Shown here: positions 41,235-50,766 of the stretch, in pieces
Numbering within the stretch: position 1 is the stretch's first letter
Layout: each line of letters opens with the position of its first letter
DNA from: Zygnema cylindricum
Lineage: Eukaryota > Streptophyta > Zygnematophyceae > Zygnematales > Zygnemataceae
Direction: 5' to 3'
NCBI GenBank assembly: GCA_037447655.1
Contig: JBBHKE010000674.1
Location: forward strand, 1 to 64,000
Length of the DNA: 64,000 nt
Notes under the pieces: model-generated
Database searches by the model: none
The model's input: only the letters and a program-made list of their open reading frames with translations
What the model was told of the DNA's origin: nothing
Program-made: the position numbers and the translations under genes

Positions 41235-43626
41235 GCGATGTCTGATCAAGAGGAGAAACCCCTTGAAAATTTTGTTGAGCCTGTTGCATTTGTATTTGCT
41301 GCTGTAACAGATATGCTACAAGAGGCATATCAGCAGTTGGCAACATCTGCAAGTTTGGTGGTGAAGTTGGCAATTGACCTGGTTGTTGTAACCATTGTCC
41401 TCTTTTATCAACAGAAGTTGGAGGTGGAGGACCTACAGAGATGTTTCCACCGCTACTATGTGAAGAAGACTCACACGGTCCCTCTACCCCCCTCTGTGGC
41501 AGTGTATACTCCTCTTTTCGGTTCACATAATTCCCCTAGTGCCTTTTCTTCTTCCTTTCTATAGCTCTGCGATTCCGTGAAAAAGCAACACTCCCAATAT
41601 TTGGAGGAGATCCTTGTTCCTTTCCTCCCGGCCAAAAGACACTCGGTTCTGTCTCACTTCTCAGCTTTTTCGAACCAGGTGTCTCACTTACACCTTCAAC
41701 CTCAGAAGGTAGTCTCCTCGGTATTAAGGGATTTTGGCGCCCTGTTGACTGCAACTGACTTTCTGTTACAGGCATCGATTCCAATTGCTTATGTTTGTCA
41801 TATGCCCGGGTCTCCCCAATGCTTTGTCCGGACCGTCGTGTTCGATCACTCCAAAAATTGTCGGTGACAATAGTCCCTTTCTTGTCTACACACAAAAATC
41901 AGAAAGATACAACAGGATATAGCACGTTAACGCTCATAGCCCAAAAAGCTAGACATACTACACTTGAAGCCAGTAGTTGTATATGTACAGCCCTGCATCT
42001 TCCTTGACAATTCAGTGGCCAGTGGTCCATTTGATTGTATTGATAAAGTTAAGACCGGAAATACAACAGTCAAACTTGATGTGAGCCACACACCAGTCTG
42101 AGAAAACTTGACAGCTGTACGGTCTTCAGTAGAAGTGAAACATCTATGAATATGGTTTATGAAACGCATGAAACTTTCCTGCTAGTATCTGTGTCTAGTC
42201 ATCCTATTAATACAGCTGCGTGAAAAATTCCCTATGTCGGAATCATTGTACCACCGCCAACCCAACACATTAAAAGAAAACTATTTTAAATGGAACGAAT
42301 CAAAGTTATCTGCACTGAACATCCGTACTACCTTACAGTGAACAGGGCACAAAGCCTGATACCTGCCAGTGTGTGCCTCCGACCACCGAGGAGTGACTGC
42401 CAATACTTCCATTGTGGGGGCTCATACCATGTTGTAGGAATGCCATGAGACAGTGGCGCATGCTCACCTGCTGCTACGGGCGCAGCTACTGGACAAGCGG
42501 TACTGATATCCTCAGCGGAGAGGCTTGTTGTTGTTAAAGCTGATCCAGCACTCTGACTTGTTTGTTGTATAGGAAGTATCATTGACATTTGAGCCAACGA
42601 ACTATTTCCTTGCGGCTTCTCAGCTGCTAGTTCCAAATGTTGTTGTAAACAAGCTTTCAGGATGTCTGAATTGCAAAGTCTTGGAAGACTCTCTGGGAGA
42701 GAAGGTGTCGTTGAGGGACTTGCAGCCAAGGCTGAATTTGCGCACACTGCTTTGGTCACCGTCTCTTTTTTGGTATGAATTGCAACTTCCCCGCGTGGAT
42801 TTGCCCGCCCTCCATTAAGAAGAAATTGTTTCGTCTCTGTTACGGTCACGGAAAAAAAGTGTGAATGGAAATTGGAAGTGAAAGGGCTTGCGAATCCCCT
42901 TCCCATCAACTCTGATTAAAATTTATCAGCCCATGGTCCGTCGTGCTTGATGCTTCTAATAAACTAAAACTACGCTTAGGTTATCTTTTATCAGCAACAG
43001 CGGCCAAATTATGAAACATCTAAAACACTACTCTGTTATGACCAGGTCAGATTCAGCAGATCAGAAGCTACAGATAAGTTCTGTACAATCTACACAATCT
43101 ATTTTACAGTCTACTATACAAACATTTACTATACGATCTACTAAAAAAAAATCTACTATACAAACATCTACTATACAGTGACCATCAACTGGCACTAGAT
43201 CTTCTGGCTAAGTTGAGACCAAATGATTACATTATGGAGGAAACTAGAAATTATAATCTTCTAGCTTTGATCGAAAATTTGACAACTAATCATGAACCTC
43301 TTTGCCACACCTTAAGCCTAACGTAATACCTTTCTTATAGTAGTATGTTACTTTAAAAAAATACACAACTTCTTCGCAAATACCTGCATCATCACCCTCT
43401 TTCCTCCTCCCTCTCCCTTTTTCCTCTCCCTCTCCCTTTCTCTCTGCTATCTTTCCCCCTCTCACTCTCCCTCTCCCTGTAGATGAGAGAGCGGAGAAAG
43501 CAATAAGTGATGCCATTCCGTACCAGAGCTTTGCATTGAACTGATTCGAGGGTAGAGGTTGATAAGTCCTTCCACTGCAGCTTGTACTTCCTGATCTTTT
43601 GGATCAATATGAGTGCCCTTATTCAT
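39946..43626 (-). CDS. Gln-rich, probably nuclear protein of unknown family (multi-exon, interrupted model)
   Basis: The proposed model has exon 1 at 43626-43466 (MNKGTHIDPKDQEVQAAVEG start, then a GA-rich intron), exon 2 at about 42836-42363, and exon 3 from 41885. The intron 42362-41886 has GT (GCAG|GTATC) and AG (GTGTGTAG|AC) edges and joins codons in phase. The exon 1 to exon 2 junction does not fit in phase as drawn, so at least one edge or an exon is missing. Exon 3 encodes a basic stretch (RRAIERKKKRH), then long Gln-rich segments (runs of 11 and 9 Gln), repeated LQQQ motifs and an acidic tail (EEGDGDDD), ending in TGA at 39946. Two in-frame TAG codons, at 41536-41538 and 40216-40218, interrupt exon 3. 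Each can be the end of a small in-phase intron, or they mark a decaying gene. Gln-rich low-complexity proteins of this kind are often transcriptional co-regulators, but no domain confirms that here. Confidence 0.55.
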
Positions 43627-44609
43627 GTTATGACCGTTTTAACAGATAGACGTCTCAATATCAATCTGCCAACAACCTGGACCCTCCATAACAAAGAGAT
43701 GTTAGTCATATTTAACAAAGTTTGATGTGTCTACACTTTTCTAAAACGACTGGCAACTTTTAAGCAGGCTTTCTATTCAACATATTTAGTAAAAAATCCA
43801 AACTGAATTGGGCAAATCTTTATATTCTCACTATACAAAAGTTATCAACGGCAGAAAACACTATGCAAAATAATCAAAATTGGTTAAGCTTAGTGGCTAA
43901 GACAGAGCTGAGATAAAGAAAACCAACAACATAAGTTTTGAAATTAGAAAAGCAATAATATAATAATTTTGATATCAGAAAACCAACAACGTTGTATTTG
44001 ATGATAAAAAAAACCAACAATAATGCTTTGCAGTGAAAAGCCACAATTGTAATATCTTGAGATTAGAAAACCAATAGTGCAATATTTTGAGATCAGAAAA
44101 TTAATTTAGAGTATTTTAAGAACAGAAAATCAATAATATAACGTTGATTCGTTTGAGATCAGAAAATTGATAAGGTAATATTTTGTGCTTACTATAATTT
44201 TTATTCCGATTAACTAAATTTACCGAATATGACAAAGAAATATACACAGACTGTTAAAGCAACAAGTATTTTACACTCAAAATCGAGGAATAGATTAAAT
44301 GCAACGATTCTATACTATATTAAACAACTCTATACTCATACAATAATTCATGGAGTGATTTGTTTAAAACCTTCTCCCAAACTCTTAGTTGTTTGGATGA
44401 GGCTTAAGGAATGAGAATTGAATACTTTTTAGCTTCATTTCTCAAAACTTTATCTGAATAAAAATAAATATTGTTGGGGAAGTAATTTAAATGTCAGCGA
44501 CAATTGCATAGAACTACTGAACTATTCAAACAGAGAAACTTGACAAAAGGGAAAAGAAGGAAACACAAACAGCAATTCATTTTTTGAGAATGTCAACAAT
44601 TGCCATTTC
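43627..44609. other. Upstream region of the Gln-rich gene, with AT-rich minisatellite
   Basis: The segment between the ATG at 43626 and the gamma insertion is AT-rich. At about 43925-44190, units resembling TTTTGAGATCAGAAAA followed by CCAATA recur roughly every 30-60 bp with much drift. No TATA box could be chosen with confidence. It probably holds promoter, leader or intron of the gene. Confidence 0.4.
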
Positions 44610-45203
44610 TGAAAGGATCTTACACAAAAATCAGAGTGCAAGACTACAACGGAAGCAAAAATAAAACATACAGATAAGAACGAACTGTCCACAAAAGCCA
44701 ATATATTTCATAGACATTTTCTCCCATAAAAGATTTTTTTTCCTACTCCCTCTAATCTGCAGTATATAGTACAGTTACTGTGACGTCACTACTTCAAACT
44801 ACAAATCAACCCAAATCATATAGTGCGCACTAAGTGCGTACAAGTCAATACGTGTCAACAGCGAAACTCAAAGAACTGCCGGCACAACTCACACGTACGA
44901 CCAAAACTAACTAAAGACAAAACATACATACTAACCGTACACACCAAACGAAACATAACCTGGTCATAGTCAAACTGAATCTCCAAGAATCCAAGAAAAC
45001 TACAATCCACTACACGACTAAATAAAACCACTCGTGACCACTAACTTAGCGTAATGACAAATTAATCACACTAACTTAACGTAACGACAAATTAGCCAGC
45101 CGCGCGACAGACCGCGACGGCCGACTACAACTTTGACTGAAAAAGACAGAATAGTCGGCCGCGCGATAGGCCGCGACGGCCGATTACAAATTTTGACTTA
45201 ACA
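44610..45203 (-). repeat. Gamma 3' LTR
   Basis: TG...CA ends, 594 bp. The part at 45094-45198 holds two copies of a GC-rich unit (CCGCGCGA(C/T)AG.CCGCGACGGCCGA) about 58 bp apart, and 45035-45090 holds two copies of an ACTAACTTA(A/G)CGTAA unit. A TGACGTCA palindrome lies at 44781-44788, close to a TATATAGTAC patch at 44763-44772. Confidence 0.95.
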
Positions 45204-45227
45204 ATCCCCCTCTCAAACTTGTAATCA

Positions 45228-46784
45228 TCACATCAAACCTAATTTAGGTCTCCCCCTCAAAAGTACATCATGGGCCGCGGCTTTTGTCAACATATCCGCT
45301 GCTTCCTCCAACGTCGAAACATATAAAAATTCAATTTCCTTTGCCGTGACCAAATCGCGTACGAAATGCCACTGAATCCTAATATGTTTTGTCCTCTTGT
45401 GAAAGACAGGATTCTTCACCAATGCCATCGAACTCATACTGTCAGAAAATATTTTCATACAACCTATTGAAATCCCCAATTCGCCAAGTAGTTCCTTGAT
45501 CCAAATCGACGCCTTAGATGTGTGACACGCCGCCATGTATTCTGCTTCGGTTGAACTTAAAGCAACAGTTGGTTGGAGTCGTGAACTCCAAGAAACTGAC
45601 GCGCCGCCAAAAACAAAAGCATATCCAGACGTTGATTTTCCTGTGTCAAAATCTCCACCCCAATCTGCGTCACAATATCCCACGCACTCCAAAGATGTCC
45701 GTCCAGATCGGAACAATAAACCAATCTCGATTGTACCCGCAAGGTAACGAAATATCCTCTTCACGGCCTCCCAATGAATCTTTTTAGGAGCCTGACAAAA
45801 TCGGCTCACGACAGAAACTGCGGCTGAAATATCCGGTCGCGTGGCCACACTTAAATACATTAAACTTCCAACGGCCTCACGATAGGGCACGTGGACAGTT
45901 TCCTCCTCCTCAAATTTGCGATATTGTAGTTTGGAATCTAGTGGTGTCAAAACCGGCTTAGAGTCCAACATAACAAATTTTGTTAGTACTTCTTTGCAAT
46001 ATTGCGCTTGCGACAATTTAATATCTCCATTATCGTATCTTAAAACTTCCACTCCAAGAATATATCGTACGTCCCCCAAATCCGTGACTTTAAAATGTAG
46101 ACGTAGGTACTCCTTCAATTCCGCGATTTGCGTCAACTTGTCACATATCATCAAAAAATCATCCACGTAGACAGAAAATATAATTTGATCTTCCCCCTCA
46201 CCTTTTACGTAAACTCCAGAGTCTGAAACTGTTCGGACGAATCCAAATTCGGTAAGGACCTTGTGTAATCGTAAATACCAAGTCCGCGGTGCCTGTTTTA
46301 GTCCGTACAAGGACTTTCGCAGCCGCCATACCTTCCCCTCCTTCGACACTACTCCCTCCGGAACTTTCATATAAACCTCCTCCTCTAAGTCACCATTCAA
46401 GAACGCCGTCTCTACGTCCATTTGGTGAATGTGCTTTTTGCCGGCAGCGGCAATAGCAATAATCATCCTCAAAGAATCAAACTTAACAACCGGTGCATAT
46501 GTCTCCGTATAATCTATCCCCTCCCTTTGTTGAAAGCCCTTGCAAACTAGCCGAGCCTTATGTTTTACTACTTCCCCCGATGCACCAGTTTTGGTTTTAA
46601 AAATCCACTTCGCATCAATAGCCATTTTACCCTCCGGTAGGCTTACCTCCTCAAACGTACGGTTGTCGATAATAGATTGAAGTTCTCGCTCCCACGCCGG
46701 TTTCCAATGCTTCTCCCAATCGCATGATTTTCGTGCTTCCACATACGATTGTGGATCGCCCGGCTTATTTTCACATAATGATTG
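45228..46784 (-). CDS. Gamma copia reverse transcriptase and RNase H
   Basis: The frame continues from the codon after the UAG at 46785-46787 to the TGA at 45228. Counting from the ATG at 50108, the RT catalytic box YVDD is at residues 1314-1317 (VYVDDFLMICD). KARLVCKGFQQREG, HQMDVETAFLNGDLEEE, TRPDISAAVS, the RNase H blocks YCDADWGGDFD, STEAEYMAA and HKRTKHIRIQWHF are all present, and catalytic residues appear intact. The first in-frame ATG after the UAG comes only about 45 codons in, within RT, so reinitiation there would truncate the enzyme. Expression therefore depends on reading past, or splicing out, the UAG. Confidence 0.9.
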   Translation of the reverse strand, partial: QSLCENKPGDPQSYVEARKSCDWEKHWKPAWERELQSIIDNRTFEEVSLPEGKMAIDAKWIFKTKTGASGEVVKHKARLVCKGFQQREGIDYTETYAPVVKFDSLRMIIAIAAAGKKHIHQMDVETAFLNGDLEEEVYMKVPEGVVSKEGKVWRLRKSLYGLKQAPRTWYLRLHKVLTEFGFVRTVSDSGVYVKGEGEDQIIFSVYVDDFLMICDKLTQIAELKEYLRLHFKVTDLGDVRYILGVEVLRYDNGDIKLSQAQYCKEVLTKFVMLDSKPVLTPLDSKLQYRKFEEEETVHVPYREAVGSLMYLSVATRPDISAAVSVVSRFCQAPKKIHWEAVKRIFRYLAGTIEIGLLFRSGRTSLECVGYCDADWGGDFDTGKSTSGYAFVFGGASVSWSSRLQPTVALSSTEAEYMAACHTSKASIWIKELLGELGISIGCMKIFSDSMSSMALVKNPVFHKRTKHIRIQWHFVRDLVTAKEIEFLYVSTLEEAADMLTKAAAHDVLLRGRPKLGLM

Positions 46785-46787
46785 CTA
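46779..46787 (-). promoter_or_regulatory. In-frame UAG-CAA-UCA between integrase and RT (gamma)
   Basis: The - strand reads TTTTCTTTTA-TAG-CAATCA. The stop is in frame with both the upstream Gag-IN frame and the downstream RT frame. The core matches the beta copies although the surrounding proteins have diverged. Leaky stop and 3' splice site are both possible readings. Confidence 0.65.
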
Positions 46788-49700
46788 TAAAAGAAAATCG
46801 TCCTCCCTCTCCGCCGAGATAAAATAATATGAATTTTCCACATTCCCCTTACCATCAAAAGAAAGACGAGCCGGTTTCTTTCCCCTATTTTCTCGCATAC
46901 TCCTCCTCGGCTCAAATTCTTTCTCCTCCTTTGCCGATTCCTCCTCGATGACATGTGGACCACTCGATTTAGAAGACGAAGATTTCCTCGTGTCCGAAGA
47001 CATTCGGGAATTTTCGCTTCTCCAATCCCCACCAATGTTACCAAAATTTACTTTCTCCTTAATTTTACCTTTCCCCCACTTAACATTGGATGTGGATTCC
47101 GGCTCAATTTCCCAATCCGAACCCTCAATGTCATTAAGATCACCAATTTCAAATTCCTCATGAAAATCAAGATTAGAATGTCGATTAGCCGATCGAGAGA
47201 TTGTGGATAATAAGTCCTCGTGAAAATCCACATTTCTTGATTCCTCAATGATATTTCGAATCGGATCATAAACTCGATAAAGGCTCCCTCTCTCACTATA
47301 TCCGACGAAATAACCACTCCAACTTCTCGATGCAAACTTACCCTTCCTCTTTTGTGCTTGAATATAAACCGACGCACGACATCCCCAAATCCGAATGTGG
47401 TGTAGAGTAGGCTTGCGCCCAAACCACAACTCATACGGAGTTTTATCACCCGAAACCGACGTGATTCGCCGATTGCAAATATAATTTGCCGTTAAAATTG
47501 CATCGCCCCATAAATGAATACTCCTCCCGGATCCGTGTACCATGGATCGTACCATTTCTTGAAGAGTACGATTTTTCCTCTCGGCAATGCCATTGGATTC
47601 CGGTGAGTAAGATGCGGTATATTGATGAGAAATTCCCCACTCTTTACAATAAGGATCAAAAGCAAGAAATTCCCCTCCGTTATCCGATCTAATAGATTTT
47701 AACTTTCTCTCACATTGCCTTTCGGCCATCACATGCCACTCTTGAAAGCGTAAAAATGCTTCGGATTTGTGTTTAAGTAATATTACCCATGTGAGGCGAG
47801 AGAAGTCGTCTACCACCACCATGATATATTTGTTTCCACCAATCGTCTCCGGTTTCACGTCCCCACATAAATCAATGTGCACAAGATCAAGCGGATGCTT
47901 AGATCGATGCATCGGATCCTTAGCCGGATGCGGCTTTCGGATTTGTCTCCCCTTACTACACCCCTCACATCCGTTAATTTTCTCTCCCGACGCCAAGTCT
48001 AATCCCCTTACGCTTCCATTTTTAATCATCCGTCGTAAACTCGTCTCCGATGTGTGACACATTCGATGGTGCCACAAGGTTAGATCACCTTTCAATTCGG
48101 AAATTTGCGAAATAATGCCATAAGAATTTGGTTGGGATTTCGGCCGACGCCATTTTAGTCGACTATGCATAAAATCCGTGACCTCTCCTTCACCTATTTG
48201 TACACCATCAGATCGTACAATTTTTATTGTGGAATCTCCGTACGCAAGTACACTGCCGCCCGCTCGTTGAATCTGCGGTACACTGAGAAGGTTCACTGAA
48301 CCTTCGGGTAAGTACAAAACATTAGTTAATTGAGTTTGCATAACTTTTTCTACTCCACGTGAGTCCAAACTTGGTAAATCCAACCGTACAGTACCCACGG
48401 TACTTATCGAAATCACTTGTCCACTTGCGACAGTGATTCTTTTTGGTACCGTAAGTTCGCGAAAATCGTCAAATAGTGAAGCGTCGGTACAAACGTGATG
48501 TGACGCTCCAGAGTCAATAATCCACTCTTTTTCGTGTAACGTAGAACCTGCCAAAAGATCAACCGACAGGTTAAGGGCGGAAAATATTTGTGCTTCGTCG
48601 CCTCCCTCAAAGTAATCGTCACCCATAAAGTGTCCTCCTCCTCTTCCATTGCGGCCTCCACGACCACCGCGGCCGCCAAGACGACCGCCACCGCGTCCAC
48701 CGTATCGACCGCCGCCGTCTCCTCTACCGACGCCGTTTCCTCTAGCGCCGCCGCCTCCTCTACCGCCCGCTCCTCCATTTTCAGCCTTTGAATAACATTG
48801 GGGGCTTATATGGCCCCATTTCCCGCAAAAATGGCATTGACACTCCTTGTCCGGGCAAGAAGCCGCCATGTGACCAAGTTTGCCGCACTGAAAGCAAGCA
48901 ATATTGGTTAGATCTGAATATCCGGGTTGGGAAGGAGATCTCCCGGCCCTTTCGTGTCCTCTTCCCCCTCTTCCTCTCGGATTTCCACCTCTTCTACCTC
49001 CTCTTCCCCGAAGATAATTAAGATCGGGCGTTTCCGGTGTCGTCGCATTGAGGGAACCGGTCGGTTGGGGTCCCCTCGATGAACTCGGACGATTCGCCTC
49101 GGTGGATTTGAGGAAAGTAATAATCGAATCCAAAGTGTTCGAATCCCTCGATAAAAGAATGTCCCTCAAATGTATCATTTTTTCCGGTAAGGCATGGATG
49201 AAGACCGATGCCTTATCACTCTCATCGATGAACTTTCCCAAGTTTGTGAGTTGCTCGATAATAATATTGAATCTCTTCGCGGCTTCATCGATCGACTCAC
49301 TCGACTTAACCTTAAAGGAGGTATAATCGGTATAAATGTGTTGCCCCTTATTTTGAAGACTCTTTTCGAAGTGATTCTCAAGAGCCACCCAACAATCATG
49401 GGCAAATCTTCGGGTAAGGAATAGATCATGTATAGAAGTGCTACATGATTGAAATAAACCGCCGATAGCGGAAAGATTTTTCTTCGTCCACACACGATAA
49501 GCTCTCCGATCCGAGGTAGGCATCTTGTCCACCCCTTTTACCACCTTCCAAAGCCGTTTCAATTTAAATTGACCTTTGATATATTTCTTCCACGATTGAT
49601 AATTTGTACCATTGAAGATGACAATCTTGCCGGACATAGATTCAACCGGTTCGTCCCCTTCACTCCAATCATCGAGATCGGAATCATCATCGATTGGAAG

Positions 49701-50108
49701 TTTCCCCTTTCGAATAAATTCCCTCGTCTCCTCCTCATCTCCTCCACCTTCTTCCGTATCGCCGATGCTTTGATCCGGAATCGGATCTCCGAATAATGGA
49801 GATCTAGTAACACGGTTTGCCTCGGAGATTCGCTGATCCACATAACGGAAAAGACCATCCATCAGTTTTTGGAGACGATCTCCCATCGCGTCATCTTCCT
49901 CCTTCTTTTTCCCCTCATTCTCCTCTTTTTGACCGACAGGATCGATCGGAACGGTCTCCTCAAAAGTTTTGCCGGTGAAAGCAAATGGAGTTTCTACTTC
50001 CGGATCCGAAGATGATTCGGATGGATCCGGAGGATCCGGATCCGGAGGTTGCGGAAATATCGGAGAAGGCATCAAAGGAGAAGGGGTATTTTTCTTCTTT
50101 CTCCCCAT
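46785..50108 (-). CDS. Gamma copia Gag-protease-integrase
   Basis: I chose the ATG at 50108 (MGRKKKNTPSP, context GCCATGG), because the beta copy starts at the same motif; the frame is open 15 codons further up. There are 1107 residues before the UAG. Order: an acidic, Pro-rich N-terminal extension; the Gag core (IVIFNGTNYQSWKKYI); an RGG-rich stretch; zinc knuckles at 405-418 (CFQCGKLGHMAASC) and 425-438 (CHFCGKWGHISPQC); a longer RGG-rich stretch; the protease (EWIIDSGASHHVC, Asp532); the HHCC zinc domain; the integrase core with Asp746, Asp809 and Glu843; and an acidic-basic linker ending FLL before the UAG. All catalytic residues are present. It would supply particle shell, maturation protease and integrase. 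Confidence 0.92.
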   Translation of the reverse strand: MGRKKKNTPSPLMPSPIFPQPPDPDPPDPSESSSDPEVETPFAFTGKTFEETVPIDPVGQKEENEGKKKEEDDAMGDRLQKLMDGLFRYVDQRISEANRVTRSPLFGDPIPDQSIGDTEEGGGDEEETREFIRKGKLPIDDDSDLDDWSEGDEPVESMSGKIVIFNGTNYQSWKKYIKGQFKLKRLWKVVKGVDKMPTSDRRAYRVWTKKNLSAIGGLFQSCSTSIHDLFLTRRFAHDCWVALENHFEKSLQNKGQHIYTDYTSFKVKSSESIDEAAKRFNIIIEQLTNLGKFIDESDKASVFIHALPEKMIHLRDILLSRDSNTLDSIITFLKSTEANRPSSSRGPQPTGSLNATTPETPDLNYLRGRGGRRGGNPRGRGGRGHERAGRSPSQPGYSDLTNIACFQCGKLGHMAASCPDKECQCHFCGKWGHISPQCYSKAENGGAGGRGGGGARGNGVGRGDGGGRYGGRGGGRLGGRGGRGGRNGRGGGHFMGDDYFEGGDEAQIFSALNLSVDLLAGSTLHEKEWIIDSGASHHVCTDASLFDDFRELTVPKRITVASGQVISISTVGTVRLDLPSLDSRGVEKVMQTQLTNVLYLPEGSVNLLSVPQIQRAGGSVLAYGDSTIKIVRSDGVQIGEGEVTDFMHSRLKWRRPKSQPNSYGIISQISELKGDLTLWHHRMCHTSETSLRRMIKNGSVRGLDLASGEKINGCEGCSKGRQIRKPHPAKDPMHRSKHPLDLVHIDLCGDVKPETIGGNKYIMVVVDDFSRLTWVILLKHKSEAFLRFQEWHVMAERQCERKLKSIRSDNGGEFLAFDPYCKEWGISHQYTASYSPESNGIAERKNRTLQEMVRSMVHGSGRSIHLWGDAILTANYICNRRITSVSGDKTPYELWFGRKPTLHHIRIWGCRASVYIQAQKRKGKFASRSWSGYFVGYSERGSLYRVYDPIRNIIEESRNVDFHEDLLSTISRSANRHSNLDFHEEFEIGDLNDIEGSDWEIEPESTSNVKWGKGKIKEKVNFGNIGGDWRSENSRMSSDTRKSSSSKSSGPHVIEEESAKEEKEFEPRRSMRENRGKKPARLSFDGKGNVENSYYFISAEREDDFLL

Positions 50109-50153
50109 GGCGGCCAAACTAGCCACCCTTCTACACCTCAAAGGAGCACACAA

Positions 50154-50165
50154 GCTCCGATACCA
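50154..50165 (-). other. Gamma primer-binding site
   Basis: The - strand reads TGGTATCGGAGC, two bases inside the 5' LTR, 11 of 12 positions complementary to the plant initiator tRNA-Met 3' end and identical to the beta site. Confidence 0.8.
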
Positions 50166-50167
50166 AT

Positions 50168-50761
50168 TGAAAGGATCTTACACAAAAATCAGAGTGCAAG
50201 ACTACAGCGGAAGCAAAAATAAAACATACAGATAAGAACGAACTGTCCACAAAAGCCAATATATTTCATAGACATTTTCTCCCATAAAAGATTTTTTTTC
50301 CTACTCCCTCTAATCTGCAGTATATAGTACAGTTACTGTGACGTCACTACTTCAAACTACAAATCAACCCAAATCATATAGTGCGCACTAAGTGCGTACA
50401 AGTCAATACGTGTCAACAGCGAAACTCAAAGAACTGCCGGCACAACTCACACGTACGACCAAAACTAACTAAAGACAAAACATACATACTAACCGTACAC
50501 ACCAAACGAAACATAACCTGGTCATAGTCAAACTGAATCTCCAAGAATCCAAGAAAACTACAATCCACTACACGACTAAATAAAACCACTCGTGACCACT
50601 AACTTAGCGTAATGACAAATTAATCACACTAACTTAACGTAACGACAAATTAGCCAGCCGCGCGACAGACCGCGACGGCCGACTACAACTTTGACTGAAA
50701 AAGACAGAATAGTCGGCCGCGCGATAGGCCGCGACGGCCGATTACAAATTTTGACTTAACA
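50168..50761 (-). repeat. Gamma 5' LTR
   Basis: 594 bp, identical by eye to 44610-45203 except one base. It would drive transcription of the element on the - strand, toward the Gln-rich gene. Confidence 0.95.
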
Positions 50762-50766
50762 ATTTC

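Larger units (their letters stand above)
44610..50761 (-). mobile_element. Intact, recent Ty1/copia element, family gamma
   Basis: The element is 6152 bp with two 594-bp LTRs that differ at a single position by eye (A at 44648 region against G near 50206). The target duplication ATTTC is perfect (44605-44609 and 50762-50766). A primer site (50154-50165), a long open Gag-protease-integrase frame, the in-frame UAG, RT-RNase H and a polypurine tract (GAGAGGGGGA next to 45204) are all present. Nothing in it appears broken apart from the UAG, so it may be autonomous. It inserted about 1 kb upstream of the first exon of the Gln-rich gene, in the same orientation as that gene. Confidence 0.95.

Noticed and set aside
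45228-50108. UAG reassigned to a sense codon in this genome
   Set aside because: Only one UAG occurs in over 1600 gamma codons, Gln is otherwise written CAA or CAG many times, and UAG ends the alpha RNase H frame at 9021. A special site is more likely than a changed code.
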